A DNA stretch of 64,000 bases from Latrodectus hesperus (lineage: Eukaryota > Arthropoda > Arachnida > Araneae > Theridiidae), in NCBI GenBank assembly GCA_037975125.1, contig CM075850.1, positions 73,017,890 through 73,081,889 on the forward strand. The letters run 5' to 3'. Below are positions 17,640 through 47,879 of this stretch, piece after piece; within the stretch, counting starts at the first letter, position 1, and each line of letters begins with the position of its first letter. The notes under the pieces are model-generated. The model had not been told where the DNA came from and made no database searches. It saw only the letters and a list, made by a program, of their open reading frames with translations. The translations under genes were made by a program, and so were the position numbers.

Positions 17640-18660
17640 TTAAAACGCATTTCATTTCAGCTTTGCACAAAAACTTGCGCAAACATTCTATAAAATAAAA
17701 TATATATAAACCATTTTTATTTCTATGAGAAGAGCCGTTTTCTCTGCATTTTTCACTAGCTTCTTGTTCTTGTTATTTTGAATTCTAGACATTTCTTAAA
17801 TATATTCCGACATTTTATTTAAGCAGATGCTCCAACTTCTGCAATGACAAACTCTTCAATTTTTCAGGTTTTTATAATTTCCACCAGTTTATTCTTATAA
17901 ACAACCCATCAACCATACGTAGGCTTTGTTGTCAGATGTAAATTTAGTTCTCGAATTGATAGAAAATAATTAACAAAAAAATCAGATAAAACTAATGAAT
18001 ATTATCTGAGTATATTAAATATATAGCAAATGAAATATAGTAATTGTAATAAGAAACTATTGAATATTTTATAATATTTCGTAAAACTTTTTTAAAATAT
18101 TCAAAATAATAAGTAAAATATTTAAAAGTTCATCATATGTGGAATTCCAAATTCCAAAGCTTTTTCAGGCACAATTCTATAACTTTAGAAAATATTTAAA
18201 AAATAAAAGACGTTTTATTTTTAATTTGATGAAAGAAAACTATTTTATGTCAGTTACGAAAAGAATTTTGATTGCATAATTTCAAACTTAATTTAACTAT
18301 TTATTATACAAAATTATATTATAATATTGTTTTATATGCATATTCTTAAAAATTATAATTTTTTTTTTGTAAAATAGAATAAAAATAATTAAGGAGCTTG
18401 GTAACCAATTGCACTTTTTAATCATATTTTTGTGAAAGTTAAAATGTTGAAGTCATAAAGTGGCTTCGAATAAAATTTAAAATCTTTCCATAAGGAACAC
18501 TTAAGTAAATTTTAATTATTCTTATAAAAGATTTAATGCTATAAAATTCAAAATGAATCAAATTTTAATTTGCGAATAGAAATACTGGTAATATAGTATC
18601 TTCTGGAGTAAGTTTTCTTAAATTAGTTAAATATGTTCTCTTTAGTTTAACTTATAATAC
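17640..18660. other. AT-rich non-coding stretch
   Basis: Nothing supportable seen apart from A/T-rich sequence. Confidence 0.5.
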
Positions 18661-18669
18661 AAAAATAAC

Positions 18670-19985
<1,316 letters not shown>

Positions 19986-19987
19986 TG

Positions 19988-19990
<3 letters not shown>

Positions 19991-20032
<42 letters not shown>
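19991..20032. repeat. (TA)n microsatellite
   Basis: About 42 bases of alternating TA. Confidence 0.95.
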
Positions 20033-20035
<3 letters not shown>

Positions 20036-20624
20036 AAAAGTATTTAGTACTTTTTTGTATTAGACTAGCTCTCCACTTTAAGATTCTAACAACTAAAATA
20101 ACTTTACCAAAATAACTTGACTAAATTTTTCTTCGTGGTTAAAATATTCTAAAGGCCTTAAGGACCTAAAGTCTTAAATAACTTTTTGAAAAACCCCTTT
20201 GTATGAAATCCACAAAAGCAAATTCTTATTTCATAATGAAACTTTACATTGAATGGATCAAATTTCACGAGACTTAATATAAGAATGAATGGATAACCTT
20301 TCCTTTTGATCTTTGATTAAAATTCATCTTAAAATATTTATAACAAACATTAAAATATAGCTCCATTACAGTTCATATCTTTCGCCTCAAATGCCAGAAA
20401 AATTGAAATGCGGAAAAGTGGTAAAGGCTTTTATAGCACCAGTAACTATTCATACATGAAACTTTTGTGCAAAGTGATGTTCTTACCGCTCAACGACTAA
20501 GCTTCTCGTTTATTATTTATGCACTTTTGTTCCATTAAGAATATTCAGTTTTCGGTTTCTTGTAAACAAGTAACATGAACCTTAAGGATAATAACCACAT
20601 TTCGGTAATATATATATATATTTT

Positions 20625-20668
20625 AAAGAGTAACCAATAGGGTTTTTCCTAACCTATTGGCTACTTTT
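20625..20668. repeat. Short inverted repeat / hairpin
   Basis: The arms AGTAACCAATAGG (20629-20641) and CCTATTGGCTACT (20653-20665) pair with one mismatch around an 11-base spacer, and flanking AAA/TTT extends the stem. It could be a small palindromic repeat or a cruciform-prone site. Confidence 0.6.
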
Positions 20669-20859
20669 AATTACATTATAGACATTAAAAGTGCAATCAA
20701 TATGTTATTGTCTGCATATACAAGAGATATTGTTATTTGAGAAATTTCAAAATAGAGTTCAACACATTTCAATATAATACAATTATTTTCATATATGTGA
20801 TTTTGAACTAAAGAATTATTATCCTAATGACCGACTGCTAGGATTCGCTATGTTTCCAC

Positions 20860-21062
20860 TTTCCTAGCACAAAAGGCAGAAGTTGGGATGGTTTATTTGA
20901 AGCTAAAATGTTATTCTTTGCACACGATTATACCGAGACCTTCGATTTGAAAAGGATTCTGAACTTCTACAAATATCCTTTCCCAAGGTGGGATTCGAAC
21001 ACACGAACTACTGAACCGAAGTCAAGACCGCTAACCATTCGGCGACCAGCTCGGCGCAAGAG
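20860..21062 (-). repeat. tRNA-derived SINE, family A, copy 1
   Basis: On the minus strand a tRNA-like head (TGGTCGCCGAATGGTTAGCG, then GTGTTCGAATCCC) leads into CACCTTGGGAAAGGATATTTGT and GTTCAGAATCC. The same post-box-B order (CTTGGGCATGGATGTTT, GTTCAGAATCC) occurs at 25865-26010. No intact tRNA acceptor stem is apparent, so a SINE is favoured over a functional tRNA gene. Confidence 0.7.
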
Positions 21063-21229
21063 ATGGCCCTTTGTCTAGTGGGACACACAGCAGGTATCTT
21101 GGACCCCGGAAATAAGTGGGTCTTCTTAATTTTAAAGCAGGTACCAAACAGAAAACTCCAAGTTTCACCAGAAGTATTATTTGACATGGAATACACTGCG
21201 ATATATTTTACATGCCCTAGTTGCCATCA

Positions 21230-21315
21230 ACGAACACAATGGGTGTTCATAAGGTTCGAACTCACAATCTTTCCGATAACGAAAATGAACGTTCTTATTA
21301 ACCAGGCCACCAATT
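21230..21315 (-). repeat. Second tRNA-like module beside SINE family A copy 1
   Basis: On the minus strand TGGTGGCCTGGTTAATAAGAACG (box-A-like) is followed by GTGAGTTCGAACCT (box-B-like) at tRNA-like spacing. It lies about 170 bases from the tRNA-like head of the neighbouring SINE in the same orientation. The pair may be a dimeric SINE or two independent insertions. Confidence 0.5.
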
Positions 21316-21319
21316 AATT

Positions 21320-24254
21320 CCCACAAAAATTAATTTAAAGTTCAATGATTTTTTTTTTAATTTTTACTTTGACAAACTCTGAAAGTAAAAGCTATTATTC
21401 TAAAAATATATAAAAACCGAGTAAATTTAACGACCTCTATGTAGTTTTGTTTTGGTAATCTTATAAAATATCGCACCAATATTACTAATCATATTTTCTG
21501 AGAATTAAAATGTCTTGCATTTGTTGAGCTTTCTTAATTTTAATGCCTTTTTATTTTACAGGTGAAGCAAAATCATTGAAGTAGAACAAATGTCTGCATT
21601 ACAATTCAAATTTTTTTATTCAACTTGCTCATTTTCCCAATAATGTGTGTTGTTGATACAGCCATCATATATTTTTTAAAAAATATTATGTTCTTTAAGA
21701 CTAGAATCGTGTGAATAAGTGTAAATCAATATTAGAATTTCAATTTAGAGTACTAACTGTCATTAGAATATCTTTCTCTGTAACCTCTTTATTATAACTG
21801 TCAATATAGTTTCCTATTTATAGTAGAATTAAATTTGATTTCCTGTGTGTAAGCATTTATTTTTTCTTTTTTCTAAAATTAAGACACTCATTTCAAAATG
21901 AAAACATATTTTAATACTAAAATGTTTAAAATCAAGAATTCTCTTATCCACGGAAACCAAAGGTTATTTGATTCAATATACATTTGATTTTATATTCAAA
22001 ACGATCAACAATCGTGACTTGAGAAATTATATCCTCGATACGACAATGTCTCTATACGATAATAATGTCGAATAAGCAAGTACAAATTCGTTCATGATAA
22101 ATTCATTCAAGACCACAGTTATATCATAAGTCATAAGCGTATGAAACTTTTTATATATAAGCTGTTATTCTCATTACAAACAGTCATTAATAATAAAATT
22201 GCTATATTCAGCGATAATTTTTTTAACTTACAAGCTTAAGTATAAGCTCATTTGCTATATCTCATTCCCAATATTCTGAGCTCACTTAATTAGAGGCGAA
22301 GATTTTTAGAATTGAAGTATTTACATACATCCCCATATTGTATTGCTTACTTAGAAAATTGTAAACAACTTGACATTTCTGAATAATGAGAATTTTAGTA
22401 CATGCAGATTAGTTTTGAATTTGTATTTCTGAAAATTGGAAATAAAAATAATTAATTAAAACTTTGGCATTCGTTTTCAAATTTGAGAAAGCCTAATTTT
22501 AAGTTTATTATTTTAGTTGAAATCAATCTTTAAAATAAATAAAAAAACTAAAATATATTAATTAAATAGATGTTAACGTCCTGGAAATGAATCTTTTATT
22601 GAAATGTAATTTTCAACAATTCTCTAACTAATAACTAAAAATAAACACTCTGCTCAGATTATATTTAGTATCCCTCAGATTATACTTGGTAAAAACAAAA
22701 GTAAGTGTCGCGTTATAATAGATCGACAAAGTATCCGAAAAGAATTTGGAAAATAATTAAAAAGTGTGTTTATATATATTATTTAGGAGTTTCTCGACAG
22801 CGGTTAAATTAATTTTGACTGTTGACTGGACCTTTTAATATATTTTTAAAAAATACACACACATTCAAAATAAAATAAAACGATATACTTCCTCTTTCAC
22901 ACATTATTATACGAGAATTTTTCAATGATAAAAAGGTTAGTACTACCATTTAATTGAAACGTATATTTTTAGAAGAAATACTGTAATAGTAATTTATTTT
23001 GCTTAAATTCAATATTATCTTTAATTTAGTCAATATAAGAAGGAAATTATTGAATATAATTATTCATTGATCTGATTAATAAAATAATCGATTTTATTTA
23101 AAGTTTGACGTTCTTGTGAATAAGAAAAGAAATAAAATATTTAAAAGACAATTACAATCTAAGATTCTAAAAAAGTTCAATAAAACAGGAAAATTTAATG
23201 TCTAAACAATGAAAAATAAATTGCAAAAGCAAAATTTTAAATATATATATTTTATTGTGACTAACTGTTAAATTCTATGACAGAGATCTATGTAATGTTA
23301 ATGGAAATGAATAAAAATATATATTATTCAATTTGATAAAAAGATAACACTCTATATTTTTGCATATGACATAAATTGCAAACTTTATTTTTAAAACAGG
23401 GTGTCATAGTTTGTCATCTTGGGGCATCAGTATTGAAAAATGTGCAATAGAATTACAGGAAAGTACGATAAGAAATTATACAAATATTTTATCTAGTGCA
23501 AAAAAAAAAAAATTCAAGAGACTTCTTCATTCATATTTCGACATTAGAAACAGTCAAGGAAATGCACAGAAAATTCATTACTTTCGACAGTTGAACATCC
23601 TATTTTACAACTTTTCTATAGAAATAAACATTGCTTTGCAGCATGATAAACAGAAATCACAATATGAAATTATGTTTTCCAGCTTTCGCATAAAAATCTA
23701 CTCATTAAAACTACATGCAACATTATCAATACTATCGAAATATAATTTTAAAAAAATTAAATCAATATTTTAATTTTTATTTTATTAATGACTTCTTATA
23801 AATGAAACTATGATACTTTTTTTCATTCTATTATTTATAATAACTATTGAATTTTATACTTAATAAAATTTATAGTTTTTAATTCATATCAAAATTAACC
23901 TTTGAATGACTATCATTTGTTCACAAGAGCTCATGAAATGAGTTTATAAATTGGATATAAAATGGTTTTCTCTGTTCCCATACATCATTATCAATAAAGT
24001 TAATTCGAATTAAGTGAAACTCTTCCAAATTATCTAACTAATGTGAATTAGTCATAATTCACTAATGCATTTTCTTTAATGTAAAATCACTAGACAAAAA
24101 TACAATATTGAAAAGGAAAAATAGAAGATGCAGCAATAAAAAAAATTCTGATGTTTCAAAATTTGTTAGAATAAAAAATTAAGAAACTACAAAAGAAATT
24201 TTAACTTAACTTTTCAACAAAAATTAATGTATTTCTACTTATTTGGGTAAAATT

Positions 24255-24292
<38 letters not shown>

Positions 24293-25860
24293 GAGTCGGT
24301 AGAAATATAAAACTTTTATCCATTATTTAATTTCAGTTTTTGAATTCATCTCTGTTAGGAATAAAATTTTCCTTAATCCATTCTAACAATTCACAGTAGC
24401 TTGATACTAGTTCCCATCAAAACATAATCAAGCATTGTCAACAAAGTACTAAATTTAGAAGACCACTCATTTTTTTTGTTGTTTGTGGATTAAAAAAAAA
24501 AGATAAACATGTGGCCTTATTTCCTTCAACTAATCTGGTTCTGGAAGTGAAGGGTTTAGATTACATGTTAACCTCATGTCCTAGTCACGCTTCAAATATG
24601 CAATGCAAATAATGTTGGCAGGAACTAATCCATTAACCTATGGCTACAGCCTGTTGTACCTTTGATTCATCGCACATGCATGCAAGCTTAGCAGAAATTT
24701 AAAAAACGTTAAATGAGAAAGGAAATTTTCCCTAAGTCAAGCAAAGGTCAGTAATTTTTCAATCAGTGATAAATTTTCAAATAATCAATTATTTACTCTC
24801 AGAATGTTTACTGCCATATTTAATATATTACAAGCAAAAAGTTCAAATCCAGAATAGTTTTAATATATATATATTTCAGACAAAATAATCATTTATTCTA
24901 ACAGGAAAATCTACCAAAAGCCATTAAAAAATCACATTTTGTTAAACTCACATTTTCCCATTGAATTTATTTTTATTTACTATATTTATAAGTTTCTTGA
25001 AAAAAGCACACAGACTTTCAATTTTGATAACACCTATTACTTGTGTAATCATTCTCCATCTTTTTAGTTATACTCACACCATTTTTCATAATACAATATA
25101 GAAAGCATTATTTCTCACCAGTTATTGAAATTTGTTAAAAAATTTATTTTGATCTAAAATATATAGTGATGAAGAACAAGACTCGTACGTTTTCAATCTC
25201 AATTTCAACCAATTTATTGGAAAATTGCTAATTCAAAATAAATGTAGGTTCCAAAAGCATTTTAAAGAATAACTGACGACTTAATCATACATTAACTTAC
25301 CACAGGTATTTATTAAAGTTAATTAAAAAACCTCAAGATAATGGATGCTAAATTTGTCACTGATTTCAGGCAGATGCTCGAATTACTTTTTAACTATCGC
25401 TAATTATAAAATCTTATATCCTAAATTTTGAGGTGAAAAAAATTTTGGTAATTTAAGAATTTTACATTATTGTTTTAAGATGCAATTTCTGGATTTAATT
25501 AAAATTGTTTAGAGAAATCACAAAATTCTCTAAATAAAAATATGTCCTGGTAATAAAGGTTCAACTGTGGATAACATTTCCTAAATTCAATGTAGTGATC
25601 TACATAGTTTTCACTATAAAAATATTGTAAATATCAAGTTTAATTCAAGGGCTCTATATTTAACAATTCATTTCAGTTTAACATTACAGAAAACTACTTT
25701 AAAAACTAAAGTTTGAAAACGTTCTTTTATAAGTTTAAAACAAAAAATCATAATTAAAAATGTATGAATGTACCTGTGAATGATAAAAATGAAAAAACAT
25801 TTTGCCTTGTTTATGTCAACAATTGAGAGCCCATGGATGCATTTTTTGCAACATAATATA
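21320..25860. other. AT-rich non-coding stretch
   Basis: No supportable gene. The 120-codon frame at 23411-23773 begins with TTG and has AT-driven composition. Simple repeats at 24255-24292 are listed separately. A GC-richer block at about 24505-24700 looks like an unassigned repeat remnant. Confidence 0.5.
24255..24292. repeat. (ATAC)n/(AC)n microsatellite
   Basis: Compound simple repeat: tetranucleotide ATAC units running into about eleven AC units. Confidence 0.9.
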
Positions 25861-25864
25861 TTTA

Positions 25865-26035
25865 GTATAGAACAGTCATTTTTTAGCACACAAGGGCTAA
25901 TTAAACTGAGACCTACAGTTAAAAGTGGATTCTGAACCAATGTAAACATCCATGCCCAAGATGTGATTCGAACCTACAAACTGTCCATTTAAATGCAGTA
26001 TGACTGTAACGAACATGTAGTAAAATTATGTGGAA
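25865..26035 (-). repeat. tRNA-derived SINE, family A, copy 2
   Basis: The minus strand reads box-B-like AGGTTCGAATCACATCTTGGGCATGGATGTTT, in overlapping pieces, then GTTCAGAATCC and TTAATTAGCCCTTGTGTGCT. The last segment recurs, in the same orientation, at 36035-36060. The tRNA-like 5' part is degenerate. Confidence 0.6.
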
Positions 26036-26039
26036 AATG

Positions 26040-29000
26040 ACACAAATGAATTCATAAAAAATTATAATGTAGGCTAAATAAAGCAGTTATCATTATCAAC
26101 ATGCTTGTATTCGCTTTGTTCATAAATTGTGCAGCTTAAATAAGTAATCTAAATGAAAAAAAGTTTTTCACAAATGCTTCACAATAAAAATTAACTTTTC
26201 ACTATATGGTATCAAATAAAAATTATTATTGTTTATGTGCCATCTTAAGGATATGTGTGTATGCAACAAGTTTATTGTCATTCACTCAAACTGTGATAAA
26301 AAATATTTTTATATTTATAAACACAAAATAACAAAATTTAGTTTTACTATAAATGCATATCTTTAATAATATAAATTAATAGATATTTTGTATTTGTATG
26401 TACAATATAAATCAAAAAAGTTTTGGCAAATTTAAGAAAAATTCATAAATTAAAACTCAAAATGCAATACAATATTATAGAATTTTTAATAAATAACTAA
26501 CACAAAAATACACCTAAGTACATCATAGTGAAACACAAAAAATATGTTTTTATTTATCCAATACAATGCAAACACATCTTTCTTCAGACATTACTTTTTC
26601 CTTTACTATACAATTTAAAACATGAACTAAACAGAAATAAGTTATAACAAAAACCAAACAAGAACATGGCTAATTTCAATAAAGAAACGTAGAATTTCTA
26701 TTAAATATTAATATACTTAATTTATTCAAGCAAACTGTGAATAGTGAATAGTAAAATAATTGGTTATCAGACTAAAAATTTAAGTAAAAACATGGTTGTT
26801 CATTCAAATTATTTCACATTTGCGAAAATTAATTCAAAAAAATGATTGTTTGGAAATAAAACTTTCATAACAATAAATTCCCAGTTTTGTACTCAAATAA
26901 TTACTTATGTTAATTATAGTTTGAAAATATCGAACATTATACCAAAGAGAAGATTGTCATTCTTCTAAGTCAAAATGGATTTATTGAAATAATTCTTTTA
27001 GAAAACAAAATATATACAATAAAATCATTAAAATTTTAATTGAAAGAAAACAATTAAAAGAAATTTTCTCTAAGTTATTAAATTACTACTAACACTGATA
27101 TATAAATAGCAAATTCACACATGTATAACAAATCAATAATTTACAATTCTATAAACATTTCTTAATAATACAAGTTTTAAAAATTTTCTATAAGAAAAAT
27201 ATTCCTAATTTCAATCATTATAAAGGATTGAACTGCCATTTTTTAGCAGATTAAATTCAGCACAGGAGACAAACATAAACCCTTGTTTTTTTGACTGTAT
27301 TTTAATAACTGAAAAAATTAATTATTGCACATAAATTGGCTAAAATCAGCATAATTTGTTATAACGAAATACTAAATGCTACACTTGCACTCAAATCTAC
27401 AAAAAAACTTACTAAAAAGAAAACATTTCCTAAATATAATTAAAATTTTCATTACCAATAAATTTATATGAATAACAAATATTCCACAAGCAACTTGAAT
27501 GGAATGCAATAGGCAGCATATTCTCACTAGGAGTATCACAAAATCTAAAAGCTACAGAGTATGTGTATAGAAAGAACTTTAGTTTTTTTTTTTTTTTATT
27601 AAAACAAGTTAATTAAAAGAATCATACATTTAATTGAATTTTCTTCAGCATATCATCCATTATTTACAAATTTGAGATTTTACAGCTTTTACAATTGTAT
27701 GTTTTAATACAATATAATTTATAACAATAGCAGAAAAGAATTGCAGGAATAAAATTTTAGCAGATGGTAAGTATAATTACTACTGATGAGAAAAGTAAAA
27801 ATATTACATAGATAATTAAATGTTTAGAATATTTTGTACTTGTTACATTTAAAAAGTTATAGGGCACAAAAGTATTCATTGGAAATAGAAAATCAAACTT
27901 GAAAATTGGAAACTTAAAAATAAGACAAATCTTAAATTGCACAAATTTTCAGAACTTAAGATTTTTGAAAATTGAAAAAATTTTACAAATTGATTAGAGA
28001 AAAATTATGGTTCACATGACATTAATTTCCAGTTCACTTAAACATTAAGTAAGCAAATTTACAAATGAATTACATACAGATGTACTTACGGATTCCACAA
28101 AACATAATACAAACAGTTTTATAGTTACTTTTTTAACTGCAAAAAACATGAATAAAAAGCTTATAAAACAAAACTTTTAAAATGAAGAAATAATTAATAT
28201 GCAAACATCTCACATTCAAATATAGTAAAAATGAGAGTTTTATGATTTACTTTAAGACAGACCACAATCTTAAAATGTGTGTATGATATGGTCAAGAATT
28301 GGAAATAAGTTTTAATTTTTCAGAGACATTGATGAATAAATGAAATAGTTAATAATTTGATAACAATATTTTGTTAAGAATTTCTAGTGTTAAGATAAAA
28401 ATTTGAAGTATTTATAAAATGTATCAAGATACTTTTCAATTCAAGGTTTCCATACACAACTCGAAAACAAAATTGAAAATAAATTTCGAATTTTTAATGA
28501 TAATGATTTACAACTTCATTCGATTAGCATTAATGAAAAATGAATACTATAATTTAAAAATTAATCAATTTAAATTTTACAAAATAAAAAAATTTTTTTT
28601 TAAAAAACTTTTATATAATATAAAAGAAAACACATTTGTATATCTTAAAATAAGTTAATAAAAAGCATATAACATAAGCAAAATTTTATTTCTACAATAT
28701 ATAATATGATAAATACTAAAAAGTATTTGAAGAAAAATATTACCATTTTGTAAAATAAATCAGTAAAAGGAATTATTAGCTACATGAAAATTAATTAGAT
28801 CAAAAGTTAAAATTTAACTTCAGTTTTTGTATGAATTAAAGACAACATAATTTAATGTGATTTTGCAAAATAATGAAATGTTACCTCACAACACAGAGCA
28901 TTAATAGACAGTTTAAATAAAATAAAAAAGCGAAAGAATTCAAAACAAACGAAAAAATATTTGATATTATATATGATAAAACTCACCGGTATATTTTATA

Positions 29001-31640
29001 TTTGAATTACACAACATATCCCATAATGAATAAACAAAAATAATTTTTAAACAATAAATTAAAATGAGTAAAATAAATTACATGACCTTTTTAACACACA
29101 CAGAATTTCTAGGCAAACCTTCATTATTTAATAATCATATTTAAAATGTTAACAGTGGAAAAACAGACCCACAAACATCAGAACAAATTATATGAATTTA
29201 CTTACAACTATTACTAAAATAAAATAAAGCAACAAATTGTTAACTTCAATAAAATATACTTAAACTGCTCAGATTTTATTAATTAAATAATGATAAAATA
29301 GTGAAATTCTACAATAAACTTATAGAAAAAATAGAGTATTCAAAATAATACAAAACACGCTACTAATAAAAAAATATCATTTACATGAGAAAATACCAAT
29401 AATTTACATTTTAATAAAATATTTCTTTTAGACTATTTTAAAATGATTCTTATACTAGACACTTCAAATACAAGTTTAAATTTCAATAAAAAATTTCTCT
29501 TAAGTTTTCAGTAGAATGTTTTTATTTAAATGATTAAGTCTGTACCATATTTTAAAGTTTTCTAATTCTAGAAAGTGATTTAACAGCTAATAAATGGTAT
29601 AGTTCAGCAATAGCAAACAAAATTAAATATTTGAAAAAATGTGTAATCCACATTAATCAGTAATAAAATTTATTAAAAATTAAACTGTAAAAATATCATA
29701 ATTATGTTATTTTTATTGAAATTAAAGCTATCATAATTACAATATATTGTAACTAATGAGGAAAAAATTAATTATCTTCAATTTCTGTTTTTCAAGCTAT
29801 AGTTAAAAATAAATGCCCAAATTTATGAATAAAAATTATAATGGAAAAAATTTAAGAGAAAAGTTAATTAAATTATAAATGAAATAAATATTAATTTACA
29901 ATAATTCACCAATAGAAATATTTCAATTGAAAACTAAAAAAATTATAAATCACAACATTCAAATTCAAACACAATTTCAAAATTCACAACACAGAAAAGT
30001 AAATTTAACCTTTTATTGATTTCAATTTTGATCATTGAAGTTATTTAATAATTTGTAAGTTTTTATTAGACAGTGAAGAGATATTAAAAAGGCTATTATC
30101 TAATGTCTATTGACATTATTATTACAGACATTAATGTAAATAAAAAATCATGTAGATTATTTTATGTATGCAAAAATACTTCAAGTATACAAAGTTTTAA
30201 AGTACATCAAAAAAGCTCGGCTAAGTGTTTTCTCATGCACAAACAGTATACAAAAGATTTAATAAAAGTAAAAGCTACTTTATAAATATGAGGCACACAC
30301 TTGGGATGTGATAAATGATAAAACTTAGATATTGAGATATGGAAGGAAAAAAATGGAATGTTTAATGTTAAAAAAGTCAATGTTGTTGTAAATAAGATTG
30401 ACTTTATCTGTGAAAACTTTAACTTATTTCAAAATATAAAGATTTTTTTTTTTTTTTAACATCAACAAATTTTTTACACAATTGCAAAGATTTATGCATA
30501 CATTTAAATCGACAGTTTCCATTTGTATCACAAAAGTAAGTTGAAAAAGAAAAGGCAGTTATTTCCCCCAATTATAATGGAAATCTATTTTCATTTCTAA
30601 CTTGATATTTTTGTGATACACAATTGTTGCAATATAAAAAAAAAACTATTCCATTGATAAAATTTTACAATACATTTTCTTCTCAGTTCAAGAAACTATT
30701 TATGACTTCTTCAGACCATTTTTTTCCATCCTCTCTATATCAATTTTTATTCACAGATTGAGATATGCAACTTTATTACCCATACAAGTTAATCGAATAT
30801 AAATAGATAGAAAATGGTACACAGCAGACATTAAAAATACAATCACGCAAATTTATATATGAATAGATAGTGCAGTAAAATTAAAGGCTTATTTCTTCTT
30901 AAGGCATCTTGAATATAAATATTTCTATTGACATTTTAAGCTTACTAAAAAATTGGAAATTTCTAATACACAAGAAAATTTTTGTTTCCAGTTTGTAAAC
31001 AAGAAATGAAAAATATACTATAAAACTAGTTAAAATATACCATCAAAAACACTAATGATTTTACTCTGCTGGTTAGCAAGCATCATGTTCATTGACATTC
31101 ATCTATCAACGTAATTCCAAATCTAAATCAAAGTTATCACAAACAAGATACTAAGTAAAGCTATTTTCTGTTTAAGGTGGTATGCATTTTGGCCTACTCC
31201 AATGAATTATCGGAGATTTTGCACTTAAGGAGGTAAAAAAAGAAAAAGGCTTATTTCTCCAGCACAAAATAAAACCTAATGAAGCATTCAGTTAGCAAAA
31301 TTCACATAAATAGATAATCAGACACAGTCATTAACCATGACTCCCAGATCTTTACTAAACTGCCCCTTATAACAGTGACACTTCCATTACAAGAGCAAAT
31401 AATTACTCATTTGTGCGATTCTACGAATGCTTTTAGAAAGGTGGACATTTAGGAGGTGAGTATCAAATACAATCAACGGGCTCATCTAAAATAACATTAC
31501 AATAAAACACTATTTGTTTCTGAGCACTAAATTTCAAAAATACTTTCCTATATTTATATTACACATATATATATAGCCCACAAATTTCTTTTCCTCTATT
31601 TTATGGATGGAAAACAAAGAAAACAATAATCACCCTCCTA
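26040..31640. other. AT-rich stretch downstream of the kinase gene
   Basis: Probably the 3' flank of the minus-strand kinase gene, and perhaps partly its 3' UTR (slightly GC-richer DNA at about 31150-31480). Several reverse-strand AATAAA candidates exist, so the transcript end cannot be placed. The open frames in this stretch (such as 27757-27942, 28419-28658 and 30103-30285) look random. Confidence 0.4.
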
Positions 31641-31646
31641 TATACA

Positions 31647-31665
31647 TGTGTGTGTGTGTGTGTGT
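31647..31665. repeat. (TG)n microsatellite
   Basis: About nine TG units, probably within the kinase 3' UTR. Confidence 0.9.
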
Positions 31666-31753
31666 CACTGATGGGCCTTGGAAATAAATTTCATTTGAAA
31701 GACAAGGGTTCTCAGTTCACATGCAACATGGCTTTTTCCAATGTGAGTGACTT

Positions 31754-47863
<16,110 letters not shown>

Positions 47864-47879
47864 TGACTATGCTTTATCT

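Noticed and set aside
21000..21062. Functional tRNA gene on the minus strand
   Set aside because: Box A and box B are recognisable, but I could not pair a proper acceptor stem, and the sequence continues into a SINE body found elsewhere in the window.
21063..21317. 84-codon open frame
   Set aside because: It overlaps tRNA-like SINE modules on the opposite strand.
23411..23773. 120-codon open frame
   Set aside because: It begins with TTG, has the Lys/Asn/Ile/Phe composition expected of AT-rich DNA, and shows no domain, splice or conservation signal.
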